Positions 10,200-21,041 are shown, counted from the stretch's first letter. The stretch: 64,000 nucleotides of DNA from Liolophura sinensis (GCF_032854445.1 NC_088301.1:20949808-21013807), one strand, 5' to 3'. Program-made: numbers and translations. Notes: generated by a model not told the origin, from the sequence alone.

Positions 10200-11284
10200 T
10201 TTGGTATATTTTGTGAATAGTTAAAAAAAATTTGATTAGTTTTAACGGTTGAAAAAAGAATTGATTGATTGATTGATTGATTGGTCGACTGATTGATTCA
10301 ATGGCCTTGAAGGAATCCATGATGGGTGTGGTACAACATACTCAAATGTTTGTATATTATACGAAGCCATGGCAGTAGCTATGGGTCACTCACGGTACAA
10401 GAAACCTTCAGAAGGAACTGGGATAAAACCCTGAAGGTTCAAGTCACTGACATATTCCCTCCGCACGAATACCGGGCACCTCCATGGCTAAAGCGACCCC
10501 TTCTGTCCTGGGAGTTTCAGATTCAAACCTGGGCCGAGTCAGACCAAAGACACAGTGACTTGCCCAAAGAGCAATGACTCGCTGATCCGGTGTCATTACA
10601 ATATGGTTGGGTGATGGGGGTTTTTTTGGGGGGTGGGGGGGGGGTCTTCTGAGAACAGTCTCAGTGAGTCAGCAAAAGAGCTGGGGAAATCAGTTTAGCG
10701 ACAAGGAAACACTAGCTGTCGTCATATGACGGAAATACAATTAAAGCACGAGGTTAAACACCCATCCTAACTCACTCCATATCACTGGTTAGCAATGGAG
10801 GGCAGACGCCAAAAGTAACCGATAGTTCTTGTCAAATTGCCAATTTTATGGCCTTTTCTACCCAGTAAATATCCTCCTGGACACCAAGGCCTCGGATATA
10901 GCTGCCTCTGCACCTGCCAGCGTTGTTACCCTGAGCTGTGTAAAGCCATGATATCAGGTGATGTCCTGATCGCCAGTCGCAGAACTCCGTTCCACACCAT
11001 TCACACAAGCCTAGACAAGATGCGGCCTTTTGCCTCAGCAAGGTCTACTTAAATGATATCGGGGTGCTGAGGCAAAAAGCATTTTGTCAAAATATCTAGT
11101 ACTCAGTTTAGTGAAAACAGTCTCTCCAGGTGTGTGTAAGGTGCTATTTTAGAGACGTAACTTTCAGAAGCAAAACAAAGCTCACCAGAATATTATGTGT
11201 TTTTGGCGTTGACAAAATGATAAAAAGGCCTATTCTGCAAAACCATGTCTTCGACAGATACTGCTTTCTGCCTTTGCAGGGCAG
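10200..11284. other. 3' part of DUF7869 transposon, non-coding
   Basis: It contains a GATT-repeat stretch (10257-10300), a SINE-like stretch with a GGGTTCAAG-like box (about 10430-10570) and a G-rich run (10615-10646). No ORF here looks like a gene. Confidence 0.4.
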
Positions 11285-11288
11285 AGCT

Positions 11289-11796
11289 ATCGTACAGACC
11301 TTAACCGAACAAATTGTGATTCAAAAGTAACGAGCGATTACCTCTTCCCATTTAATATGTAGGGATCTCATACTACAAGAGGCGCCATCTATGTTGCTAA
11401 ATACCATGTACGCGATAGATATGTACATAAGGATAACAGCGCCGTCTATGTGGTTGATCACTATGTTCGTGCGCTCTGTCGTTGAGTCCGCGCTCTGTCG
11501 TTATCTCCCAACCCATGCCTTTAATGTTAACGGCTGACAATGTCTGGTATTCATTACACTGCATAGCATGGTATCGTTTCGTTTATAGTATGGTGCATAG
11601 TACAGCATAGCGTAATATACTATAGTATATCACAGCCGTGGAGTGCAGTACAGTGTTGTATGGGGCTGGATAGCGTAGGATAGGACAGGATAGTACAGTG
11701 CAGTACAGCGAAGAGAAGTGAAGCAAAGTGAAGTGTAGTATGATAGTATAGTATAGTATAGTGTAGCATAGTATAGCATAGTATGGTATGGTATGG
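11289..11796 (+). repeat. Polinton A subterminal inverted repeat, left, inner part
   Basis: It continues the subterminal repeat after the transposon. It pairs with about 32490-33040 and includes GGCGCCATCTA (11381) and AGCGCCGTCTA (11438) motifs, plus a degenerate GTATA/GTATG microsatellite (11590-11796). Confidence 0.7.
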
Positions 11797-12155
11797 TAGA
11801 GGTGTCCCATTGGGGAGTGAGTTTTGGGGAGGGAGTTGAGGTGTGACACAGGTGTGACGTCACCGGGTTATGTAAGTACCGGGATATTATGTACGTGGTT
11901 TGGTCACGGGGTTTTTCCGTCACTTCATGGATTGGTGTAAGTGTGGATGGACCAATCAGAGAGAAGGGAGCGAAAACGTCGGCTTATAAAGTTGAGTGGA
12001 GCAGCTCCATTTGGCACCAAAACTGACCAATGAATCACACCAAAAACAAAACAATCAGCGAGCGAGAACGGGGTTATGTAAGTTTTGACGCATCAATCAG
12101 CGTGTCGTTGAGTTCCGCGTGGATAGGATAAAAGCCGGAGAAGACGACAACCAGC
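11797..12155 (+). repeat. Second copy of Polinton A left terminal repeat
   Basis: It starts at GGTGTCCCATTGGGGAGTGAG, homologous to about 4270 onward, in the same orientation as the left end. It carries a CRE-like GTGACGTCACC, the CCAAT boxes GGACCAATCAGAG and GACCAATGAATC, and a GGATAAAAGCCGG TATA-like box near 12125 that is also found inside the right terminus of Polinton B. It therefore looks like the promoter-bearing true inner edge of the terminus, next to the accessory gene. Confidence 0.75.
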
Positions 12156-12250
12156 AACCAGCACGAGAGCACAAATATTCTCCTTACTAAAAGAATACAT
12201 CAAATCGACGGGTTACGAAAGCCGAATCTAATAAAACATAACTGACCAAC

Positions 12251-12468
12251 AACGGCGATACCTTGATTCTGAGGGCCGTTTCTGCTCTAGTCAACAATAC
12301 GTCACCTTCTCTGATTAAAAACAGTGCATTTTCCGAAATTACCAAACACATATACTAACAACGGCGATACCTTGATTTTGAGGGCCGTTTATTCCACAGA
12401 TACATATAATTCCTTCCTACAACGTTATCCCCAACTATATCAGCGGTACCTTGATCTTGAGGGCTGAT
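12251..12468 (+). ncRNA. Three conserved 30-nt RNA hairpins
   Basis: Hairpins at 12251-12280, 12360-12389 and 12439-12468 share the design: lower 6-bp stem, GRTA bulge, CCTTG/TGAGG upper stem and a 4-nt loop. The lower stem is AACGGC/GCCGTT in the first two and ATCAGC/GCTGAT in the third, so both sides change together. This supports a structured RNA and not a plain sequence repeat. The role is unknown; a leader, packaging or translation-control element of the insert is possible. Confidence 0.5.
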
Positions 12469-12828
12469 AAAACGTCCATGAAACCGATCTGCAAAAACAT
12501 AGCACACGAAAACAATGTAACCACAAAAGTTGATAACTGTAGTAATTAATAATATTTCTCCATTTACTAATCTGCCCTCTTGTTTGTTGTTATTTATCTA
12601 TTCTTATTAGTTGATATTTATTTTCTACTTATTTACAAATGTGTATATATCATACGAGGGCAGACCCTCTATCAATTTTTGAGTGGTAGCTATACCACTA
12701 ATTTGCTCCTAAGTATCTGTTTTATCAAATATCTTCTTGCTTAAGATATACTTATCTCATAAACAAAACCCCTTTGCTAATCAAAAATACAACTATCTTG
12801 TATATTTGTTTTCTCTATTTGTTTTCAC

Positions 12829-13425
12829 ATGAATAAAAAGAAAAAAGAAAAAAAAAGGATGAAAATCTTTATTATCGGCAGCAGATACGTTCATAGGCTG
12901 GAGAATGGTATCCTTCGAAATTCGATCCCAAACTCTAGAATCGACTTTGGAACAGGCCAGGACATTCGGTTCTTTGGCATTGGGGGAGCTAGAGTTGGGA
13001 CACTTAGATGCTCTGGAAGATTGGAAAGTTTCCTTCAGGAAACAAAACCTGACTTAGTTATCCTCGCCATTGGGGGAAACGATGCGGACTCTCACAAATC
13101 AGCAGCAGCAATTTGCGCTGATATTTTAGACTATGTTGGTGCACTTAAATCGAAATTCCAAATTCCAAGGATCTACATCAGCCAGCTTCTTTACCGTCAG
13201 GTAACTCGGCGAATTTCGGTCCACATTTATAATACAAAAATCCATGAAATGAACAAGAAGCTGACAAACAACCACTTGGCCACCTTGTGGAGACACAAGG
13301 GACTGATCCGACCACAAAAGCAAATTCTAACCAACGACGGAGTGCACCTAAACACTCTAGACCAGGAACTGTTCTACCGGTCTATGAAACGTGCTGTCTG
13401 TGCCGCCATGGGAGGCCACAAATAA
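12829..13425 (+). CDS. SGNH/GDSL hydrolase-like protein of mobile element
   Basis: A 198-residue intact ORF (an alternative start at 12859 removes the poly-Lys leader). The SGNH blocks are visible: block I region IIGSRYVHRL, block II Gly in GIGGARVG, block III GGND, and block V NDGVHLN with the Asp/His pair near the C terminus. In block I the usual GDS is GSR, so the nucleophile Ser may be absent and activity is doubtful. Such domains occur as accessory ORFs of retroelements. It lies 360 bases downstream of the hairpin array in the same insert. Confidence 0.6.
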   Translation: MNKKKKEKKRMKIFIIGSRYVHRLENGILRNSIPNSRIDFGTGQDIRFFGIGGARVGTLRCSGRLESFLQETKPDLVILAIGGNDADSHKSAAAICADILDYVGALKSKFQIPRIYISQLLYRQVTRRISVHIYNTKIHEMNKKLTNNHLATLWRHKGLIRPQKQILTNDGVHLNTLDQELFYRSMKRAVCAAMGGHK

Positions 13426-14207
13426 AAATTGGAAATAGAAAAGGAAATCAATTAAAGAAGAAGACAGGGAAAACAATAAGAAGACCCATGGGACCAAAGA
13501 AAATTAACACCAAGGAAACGAAGACCAGAAACATGAAAGACATTACAATAGGACTATCTCTTGTTTCAACTAAGTGGATGAGGCCTGACATCCTTGCTCC
13601 TCATTTATACTTGTCGCACCTGTTACAGGCACAGGTTTCCAGTACGCTGGTTTTTGCTGGACGGCGTCCGGTATAAGTGGCGGGAGCTCCTGAACTCCAC
13701 GTCACAGAGGAGGAAGCAAGAGAACAAAACTGTCAACCAATAAATAAAAGCACTACTGTTGTTTTCTCTCTGTGTAAATTTCTGTATAGGCAACTCATTG
13801 TAATTCTTTAATGTAGATCTATGTATTTTTAATGTAAAGATAACGTTAATCTCTGTAAATAGCTTACTATTTACCCCCTTCCTGTTAAATGACCATGGCA
13901 GCATTTGAACCTATACAATAAGCCATACACATGCTACCACGAAGAGGTTTAATCCCACTAATTGACTCATGTACATATGTAAATAGTATACCAACGCACT
14001 GCTATTATGTACCCAAAAATATTCATGTGTTAAAAAAAATAAATAAAACACTGATTTGATGGGCCACGATATCCAGGAAAGTGACCCTAAAAGCAGTATT
14101 TAAACCAAAACCAGCATCCTCAGACTTACCTGACAACCTGCCTGCTTACGACCCTACCTGCTTGTCGAGAGAAGAGAGACTGCTACGCTACCTACCTGAC
14201 TGCCGAG

Positions 14208-15641
14208 ATGAAACGCTATACTACCATGAACCCCCTGCATGTTGCCATCAGGATGAAACGCTCAGCTTGTGTGCCTGCCCTGCTATCCACCATTGCCGAG
14301 CAGCAACAGCCTCCCGAGAAGGGGAAGGTGTGCCTGTCATTACCCAGCGATGTTCTCGCCAAACTTCAGCTCGCCCCCTGGTTGGGGGTGGGGGTGAGTA
14401 GAGACGAGACGATTGAGATTTGCCAATCACCCATAGACCCGAACGCTCCACCCAAACGCGTCAGGCTTGACGGGGAGGGGTGGACTCGACTCAAGACCCT
14501 GGCTGCTGATCTACCTGAGGTGGGTTTACCAGCGCGGGAGCGGTTATCCAAAAGTTACTTTCTGTCCACTCTGACAACCTCGGAGGGTGTCCTGTATGTT
14601 CATGTGAAGAAATGGCCAGCCTACCGTCCGAACGGTCCACTCTACCCGACGAGTGAGGGTATCACGCTCAAGTACCGGACTTACTGGCAAAAGCTGGTAC
14701 AGGCCATCCCCGACGTCGACGCCTTGTTGCTGGTGGTGGTGGAGGCTGGAGATAACAACATCCAAGAGCAGGGGATGGAGATGGAGATGGAGGAGGAGAA
14801 TGGAGAGGGGACTGCTGCTTTGACTGATGCTGCTGCTACCGCTACTACCGCCCCCATCAACCCCGACGGTGATAGTGAACACACCTTGAAGGTCAAAAAG
14901 GCGGAGCCGTTGAAGCCAGAGCTTGAGACGGCGTTAACAGCCTTGCTGTGAGAAACTTACGATGTGGCTCTCCAACCCCACCTCCTTAAGTTGCAGCGCG
15001 AAGTATACGGTCAACAACCCACCGCCACGAGTGATCCATTTCCTCCCCGAACCCCCTTGCTGGAGAACCGAGAGCTGGCCCTGAGTATCGTGGACGAGGC
15101 CCGTATGCGTTACCTGAAAGAGGGAGCTATGTTGGTCAAGTTCATGCGCCAGGCGCGTAAGGCAGCCTCCCTCCCGTGGGACGTGGAGAAGAGTATGAAA
15201 GACCAACTTCGGCAGTTTTTAAATGAGACGCCGATCAACAGACGCCAATCGGACCCGGCATTCGCCCAGATGTACGTGGAGTATATGATGACAGCCAACG
15301 ACCTCCCTGAATGGCGGCGGTGTCTTCTTTATGTCTTTTCTAGCCTGAAGAAGCTGCGTATAACGCCCAAGTGGAAAGACTGGGTAGCTGTCGTCACCGA
15401 CCTACAAAGCTACACGGGTGTACTTGGTAGTATGTTTGCAGATGGTAGGGTCAATAAGGGACGACTGCAGGTGCTGCGAGTGTACACTGAAGACGTCTGC
15501 CGGCATGTCAAGGATCCCCGACCCATTCGGGAGTATTATGTAGAGATTGTTCGCCCCACGTTAATGTTCGAAGTGCGACTCCCTCCCAACCACACAGAGG
15601 TATATCGACGCTTCGTGTTAAATACCTGTACATTGCTATAA
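14208..15641 (+). pseudogene. Polinton A accessory protein (copy of 54682-56741)
   Basis: Homologous throughout to the accessory gene of Polinton B. It has a basic N terminus, a conserved central domain (DETIEICQS, PPKRVRLD, GVLYVHVKKW), an acidic Glu-rich linker and a helical C-terminal domain. A TGA at 14949-14951 replaces a Trp codon present in B, so the ORF is split into 14208-14951 and 14964-15641 in the same frame. This copy lacks the intron region and RHIM-like exon seen in B; the acceptor-like CTTTATGTCTTTTCTAG remains inside the coding stretch. Function unknown. Confidence 0.7.
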
Positions 15642-16500
15642 ATAATAATAATAATACTGTTTTTTTTTTACATGGAATCATCCCCGGTCTTTGTGTTTCT
15701 TTGTGTTGGTCGTGTCTCACCTGTACCGCAGCCGGCTGGCTGGCCGGTGACGGCGCAAAAATTGACTGGGTCAGTGTGTCATGCTAGGGCTGACTGCCTA
15801 TCTGGATGGTTCCTATGTATTATGTATAAAATTTTTTTTTAGGTTCGCCCATAGGCTCCTCATTGAGGTGAAATGTTTTACTACATGTAGGTGAAATGTA
15901 TATGTGTTTTCTACCGCATGTAGATGACATGTAGATACGTTTTCTACTGCATGTAGGTGACATGTATAGGGTCTACTTCCCGGCTGGCTTCTCCTGGCTG
16001 GCTGGCGCATCGGCTGGCTGGCTGGCTGGCAACAATTTATACAAGGCGTAGGCACAGCAGGTGAAAACAAAAACCACGTGTCAAAACAAACCACAACCGA
16101 CAACATTATTTGCCTGACTCCTGGCCGGCTGGCGGGTAGGATCGCTCAGCGTGTTTTTGCAACAATGTTCGCCCAATAAGGCTCACTGCTGTAGGCAGAG
16201 GGTCGCTGCTATGAACAGTAGAGCCTGTCGGTGAGACTTTTTGGGTGACCTACCTGCCCGCCTGCTGGTTGTGGCATGGATTGATTGATGGATGGATCAC
16301 GGCGACCTGGTTTACTCGTGTCTGTCTACCCCGACTAAGCTGTACACCACACCCAAACATGCATATACACTGGACACTATACTATACTATACTATACTAT
16401 ACTATACTATACTATACTATACTATACTGTACTATACTATACGATATGTAGGCGGTCTGGGAGAGGTTCAATCATTACACACAGACACCAAGCAGCAAGG
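15642..16500. repeat. Intergenic repeats of Polinton A
   Basis: It holds a recurrent GACTGGGTCAGTGTGTCATG motif (15763-15783), three GCATGTAGRTGACATGTA repeats (15885-15965), GGCTGG tandem runs (15975-16030) and an ACTAT pentamer microsatellite (16376-16443). No gene is recognised; it probably carries the integrase promoter. Confidence 0.5.
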
Positions 16501-17660
16501 ATGACGTGTCGGACTATCCCTCACATCACTCGCATCACCCGCGTCAACCAACAGCGAGAAAAAAAAATCACTCACGTTGGGCAGTGACTCAGACCCGATC
16601 GATACTGCTCTCCATGCCTTGTATTATAACCCGAACAGGGCAGCGGGTTATAGAGGGGTTCAACCCTTGCTCAAGGCAGCTTGGCAACAGGGACTCAAAG
16701 TGAGTCTGGCCCGCGTGTCGACTTGGCTGGCTCAGCAGGCCACGTACCCACTCCACCGACCTGCACGACGGCACTACCCTCGCAACCGAGTGGTGGTTGG
16801 AGGTGTAGACAGTGGCAGGTGGACCTGGTCGGCATGACAGCGTTCGCCAAAGAGAATGACAACAACCGTTACCTACTGACCTACATCGATGTGCTCTCCA
16901 AGTACAACTGGGTGATCCCACTCCGGGCCAAAACCGGGGCTCGTTTCATCGAGGCGTTTCAACAGATCTTCAAGACGGGTCGCCGACCGTTGTACCTGCA
17001 AACGGACGAGGGGAAAGAGTTTCTGAACAGACCGTTTCAAGCCTCTTTAAAGGACAACGGGGTGTTTTTCTTTCACACATTTAACGAAACTAAAGCCTCC
17101 GTGGTAGAACGGTTTAACCGCACTGAACGGTCGCATGTACAAATATTTCACCGCTCACAACACTTGGCGATACCTGGACGCCTTACCGGCGCTGGTCCAC
17201 GGTTACAATCGAGCCTACCACCGGAGTATACGACAAGCCCCTATCGACGTCACCCCCCAGAACCAGAAAGAGGTCCGGCAAGCCTTGTACGGCCCACCCA
17301 CAACCAAATACTCGGTGCACCGTTATCGGGCCGGTAATCTGGCGCGTATCAGTAAAGTGAAAGGGAAATTCGCAAAATCATACCTCCCAAATTGGAGCAC
17401 GGAAATGTTTCGTATCGTCCGTACCCACCCTCGACAGCCTGGTGTGTACACACTGGAGGATTTGAACGGGGAACGATTGCTAGTGACGTTTTACGAGACC
17501 GAACTCCAATTGGTGACAGCCGCGGTCGATAAGTTTTATCACGTGGAGAAGATCTTAAAAAGAGACCGTCGCCGAGGAAAACTGTACAAATTGGGTGAAG
17601 TGGGTCGGTTACCCACCCAGCTTTAAATCTTGGGTGCCTGCCACGGAAATGTATTTAACC
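16501..17660 (+). pseudogene. Polinton A integrase with chromodomain, frameshifted
   Basis: Collinear with the intact integrase of Polinton B. The conserved catalytic region remains (WQVDLVGM, LQTDEGKEF, VVERFNRT), as does the C-terminal chromodomain part (VEKILKRDRRRGK). At least three frameshifts break it: near 16815, near 17122 and near 17590. After the last shift the frame runs into the next ORF. It cannot give a full product. Confidence 0.8.
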
Positions 17661-17708
17661 CCGAGTATATCCGGGTCACTAGCACTTCTGACTGACCTAC
17701 CTCAAGGG

Positions 17709-18254
17709 ATGGATCGGTGTATACAAGGCTTGCGCGAGAATAAAGGGACCGTAGCAGCCGTACTGGGCGTTCTCTTGTACATCGGTGCTTTAGTGGGTGG
17801 AACTCTCCAAGACCAGTCAACTCTTCAATGTCTACGAGGGCAATTGAACAAGACGCGTCTCCGTTGGATCGGGACGCCTTTACCACCACCCCAGCCACCG
17901 TCAATCGCACGTCGGTTTGACAACACCGAGAACACGAGCACCACTATCACCACTACCCCGAGCTGGAATCGAACTTCCACTCCGCGACCAACCACAGCCA
18001 CCACAGCGTGGACACAACTACAAACCCACCCAGAACGCCCCGGTTGGGGTTTTTACGGGGCTTCCCCAGACTTCGCCGGCGTCACCCACCCTCCTCAAAC
18101 CCCTCACTCCCTACTCACACCACCACGTCAATACCGATCGCCGTTTCCACATCCCCTAACACAACACGGGCAACACGGATTACACGGGATAACAGCAGCC
18201 ACAGCAGCGGTCACACCATCAGTCCCCCTAGTCCAGCAGCGACACCAGCCGTAA
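17709..18254 (+). CDS. Membrane protein of Polinton A (partly degenerate)
   Basis: Start chosen at MDRCIQGLRENKG, matching Polinton B. One transmembrane segment follows at once (VAAVLGVLLYIGALVGG, residues 15-31), then a short basic region and a Thr/Pro/Ser-rich tail. The residues after the membrane segment (AAELSLQLL-like in B) are deleted here, and the distal tail is frame-shifted relative to B. See 52707-53318 for the better copy. Confidence 0.5.
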   Translation: MDRCIQGLRENKGTVAAVLGVLLYIGALVGGTLQDQSTLQCLRGQLNKTRLRWIGTPLPPPQPPSIARRFDNTENTSTTITTTPSWNRTSTPRPTTATTAWTQLQTHPERPGWGFYGASPDFAGVTHPPQTPHSLLTPPRQYRSPFPHPLTQHGQHGLHGITAATAAVTPSVPLVQQRHQP

Positions 18255-18317
18255 CCTCCACCACCCCCACCCCCACCCTTACGGCGACCCGAACCGCTGA
18301 CTGACCTAGTTCTACCC

Positions 18318-18940
18318 ATGGATACGCAATGGGAGCATCCCTTTACCTGCATTGTCAGCGGACCGACGGGGTCTGGAAAGTCCGTGTTTGTGAAACGGTT
18401 AGTGGAGCACGCTCAAGCTCTAATTCACCCACCCCCACAACGCATCGTTTGGTGTTACGGGGAGTGGCAGCCGTTGTACACCACGTTACATCACGTTCAA
18501 TTTGAAGAAGGTGTGCCCAGCCAATCCGCTTTCGACCCGGGGGTGCGGAGGTTAGTCGTCGTCGATGATTTGATGGCTGAAGCAGACAATCGTGTGACAA
18601 AACTCTTCACCAAAGGCAGTCACCATCGCAATATCAGCGTGGTGTACATCGTGCAGAAGTTGTTTAACAAAACCAAAGACCATCGGACCATCAGTCTGAA
18701 CGCACACTACTTGGTGTTGTTCAAAAACCCGCGAGACCTCAAATTAATCTCAAATCTCAAATTACCACGATCGCTAAACAAATAGCTCCAGGGCGGACAC
18801 AGTACCTGCGCGAGGCCTTTGAAGATGCCACTGCCGAACCTCACGGGTATTTGCTGGTGGATTTTAAGCAAGCCACACCTGATCACCTACGACTTCGCAC
18901 CCACATTTTCCCCGGGGAGATTTCTCCCCAAGTTAATAAT
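18318..18940 (+). pseudogene. Polinton A packaging ATPase, frameshifted
   Basis: Homologue of 52081-52698. The Walker A GPTGSGKSVFV and Walker B LVVVDDLMAE are intact. A small duplication of AATCTCAAATT near 18740 shifts the frame, ending the ORF at 18785, and the C-terminal coding sequence continues in another frame to about 18940. Confidence 0.8.
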
Positions 18941-19194
18941 AAAACTTTGAACATACAATCTACCACATCAGTTTGTTTTGGCTGGCTGGCTGGGTGGTTC
19001 GCCGGCGGGCTGGCTGACGCGCCAGCTGACTGACAGGTAACAATGTATTATTATTATTATGAACGGTGTCTAGGTCAGTGTGTCGGTGTGTTGCACTATG
19101 GCCGGCCTGGCTGGATATCTCCCCACCCCAAGTCATAATAAAACTTTGAACACACAATCTGTCGTATCACTTGTTTCCATGACGACTACCCGTG
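18941..19194. other. Intergenic: poly(A)-signal repeats and GTCAGTGTG motif
   Basis: AATAAAACTTTGAACAYACAATCT occurs at about 18945 and 19136, each containing AATAAA, with GGCTGG runs and the AGGTCAGTGTGTCGGTGTG motif (19071-19090) between. The same order occurs between ATPase and core-like genes of Polinton B. It probably combines the ATPase 3' end and the next gene's promoter. Confidence 0.4.
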
Positions 19195-19578
19195 ATGTCA
19201 CGCCGTCTCCAACGTTACGGTCCCTTATTAGCCCTGCTAGCTCGAGCCAACCCCACCATTCGCTGTGCTGTGCTGCGGGGTAACGATCCAGGATTACTTC
19301 AATGTTTGTGTGAATGTGCTAAGAATGTGTTAAATGGAAACGTTCCACTCTCGCCGGCTCAGAAGGTGAAGTTACAGCGACACAAGACGGGTCTTCGTAC
19401 CTTGGTGAAGAAAAGTGTTCACCTGCATAAGAAAGGACGGAGTGTTCAACGTGGTGGATTCCTCCCACTGCTGCTCGCCCCTCTCCTCGCCAAAGCCATT
19501 GCACCAGCCATTGTCGGCGGCGTTGTCGGTGCTGTCGTTAAGGGTGTCACTAGTAAGGCTATAGCTGGTGGCAGGTAA
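19195..19578 (+). CDS. Core-like basic protein of Polinton A (intact)
   Basis: 127 residues from the ATG at 19195, almost identical to 51477-51863 of Polinton B. It contains a Leu/Arg-rich N terminus, CLCECAKNVLNGNVPLS, a basic middle (KLQRHKTGLRTLVKK), RGGFLPLLLAPLLAK and a Gly/Ala/Val hydrophobic tail. This small protein is typical of Polinton virion gene blocks and resembles adenovirus core/pX-like proteins (tentative). Its stop overlaps the next start as TAATG. It is the only fully intact structural ORF left in element A. Confidence 0.65.
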   Translation: MSRRLQRYGPLLALLARANPTIRCAVLRGNDPGLLQCLCECAKNVLNGNVPLSPAQKVKLQRHKTGLRTLVKKSVHLHKKGRSVQRGGFLPLLLAPLLAKAIAPAIVGGVVGAVVKGVTSKAIAGGR

Positions 19579-20290
19579 TGCAGCACGCCAAGAAAATGGC
19601 CTTGGTCGAGCCACGGCTCTTAGAGACGCTCACACGACCTTCACCCCCAGCCTACCCCATCTCCCCTTACCCCGTGCCCAGTACGGTGAAAGCCCTCAAT
19701 ACGCTCGATCAAGAGATGGCCTCGATCCTCCACGACAGGACTCTCTCGGACGAGGAGAAAATACAGCTGTATCACCATACCCTTCAACGGTACCGGACGT
19801 TTCAAGATCAATACCAAGTATCCTACCTAGTCCCAAACCTCCCAGTCGTCGTTTGAGTGAGGCGGAGAAGGCGATGTTAGACAGCTCCATCAACCCCAGC
19901 ACCCCGATCCCTCACATGAGCACTCACCCCGGGATCGCTATCGTGTGGGTGCGAGAAAAGATGAGCACACCAGCCGAGACGGGCAATTCCCTGACCGCAT
20001 CACGCTCTCTCCGAGCCCGTCCTCCCCCTCCTCCTCCCTCCTCTCCCCTCACCATTGACTAAAACACGGGAACCACGGGTGAGAGAGCCCCAGCCGGCAA
20101 ACAAAAAAAGCACGTTCCCCACCATCACCACCACACCGCAGCGACCCAAGAAGACACGACGAGGACGGCGACCCCGAACTCCGGCCCGCTTCATCCATCA
20201 TACGCCCGCTAAAGTGGAGTCCGTATTAATTAAATACCTGTGCCAGATGGAAAAACAGTCAGTCCACCCGAGGGACATCACCTCACCAAC
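19578..20290 (+). pseudogene. Conserved Polinton protein, frameshifted (A copy)
   Basis: Homologue of 50830-51477. It starts in the TAATG overlap with the core-like gene. The helical N-terminal part (ALNTLDQEMASILHD, SDEEKIQ) is intact to about 19815, then frameshifts split the remainder among frames to about 20290. The C-terminal region (RPKKTRRGRRP onward, VESVLIKY) is preserved here better than in B. Function unknown; a virion or assembly role is inferred from position. Confidence 0.6.
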
Positions 20291-20293
20291 ACC

Positions 20294-21039
20294 ATGTTTT
20301 ACGTGACGCTACCCAGTAACAGCTCGCTCGACTACTTCCCCAGCAATACCTTGACGCGTTTCACCACCCAATTATCCCGCCCCATCCATTTGACAGGTGA
20401 CTGGGAATGTGGGCTGGTCGAAATACAGTATCCCCGGACCTGGTTTAACGTGCGGTCAGGTGAAGTGTGGTATACCATAGGACTTCCCAAAGGACACGCA
20501 CCGCGCTACGCATAAGCTAATATTACCAGCCGGCTACTACCCTACACCCGAAGACCTGGCCTGGGGGCTGACCAAATTGTTAAGAGAGACAGAGATCCGT
20601 GATCTCAAGGAGCATGCCGGTGACTTAACGTTCGAGTTCGATGATATGCAGCGGAAATACAGGGTGCGGTTTAGGGAACAACTGGGGCTTGGTTTCAGCC
20701 CGCGTCTGCAGCAGCTCATGAATTTACCGTACGAGTGGATCATGGGACCGGCGGATCTGATGTATGTCGGTGCCGAGGATTTAAAGATCAGCACACCCAC
20801 GCTGTACGTGTACACGGACATTATCGAACCGCGTGTGGTGGGGGACACGTTGGCCCCGCTGTTGCGGACGGTCACCACGGAAGGGAAGTACGGGGAGCAC
20901 GTCTCCAAGACTTTCCAACAAGTGGAATACATCCCCGTGCAGTCCAAACATTTCTCGACGGTGGACATTGATATTAGGGACGACACGGGTCAATCCGCTG
21001 ACACTTCACTTTCTGCAGCGGCGTGCTTTACCTTTGCAA
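20294..21039 (+). pseudogene. Polinton A minor capsid (penton-like) protein
   Basis: The start MFYVTLPSNSSLDYFP matches the B copy. A +1 change near 20480 shifts the frame, ending the first part at 20515; the second part resumes at about 20517 in another frame. A deletion of about 26 bases near 20995 then joins the reading frame to the following pVI-like gene. Confidence 0.75.
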
Positions 21040-21041
21040 TA

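Larger units (their letters stand above)
6523..11284 (+). mobile_element. DNA transposon with DUF7869-like transposase (Sola-like?)
   Basis: The terminal inverted repeats are CTGCCGTGCCAAGGCAAAAG on the left and CTGCCCTGCAAAGGCAGAAA reading inward from the right, with AGCT target duplications. Further AGGCA/TGCCT-rich inverted pieces occur at 6650-6780. A 4-bp duplication fits the Sola superfamily, but the assignment rests on that and on transposase style only. It encodes one large transposase with a premature stop. Confidence 0.75.
12164..14108 (+). mobile_element. Unclassified 1.9 kb insertion with SGNH-like ORF
   Basis: The insert is bracketed by AACCAGCA (12156-12163 and 14109-14116). 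Collapsing it gives a sequence collinear with Polinton B leader DNA (AAAGCCGG...CCTCAGAC). There are no terminal inverted repeats. It holds three 30-nt hairpins near the 5' end, an SGNH-like ORF, and an A-rich stretch (14031-14050) near the 3' end. SGNH hydrolase ORFs are known in CR1-type LINEs and Ngaro-type retroelements; the class here is undetermined. Confidence 0.5.

Noticed and set aside
10615-10646. G-quadruplex in the DUF7869 transposon
   Set aside because: G-runs are present but lie in a degenerate low-complexity stretch with nothing to indicate function.
16245-16504. Tyr/Leu-rich ORFs at 16245-16504
   Set aside because: They are produced by the ACTAT microsatellite.
20000-20194. 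Minus-strand Arg/Gly-rich ORF and similar antisense ORFs across virion genes
   Set aside because: They lie opposite better supported homologous coding sequence and are not kept between the two Polintons.
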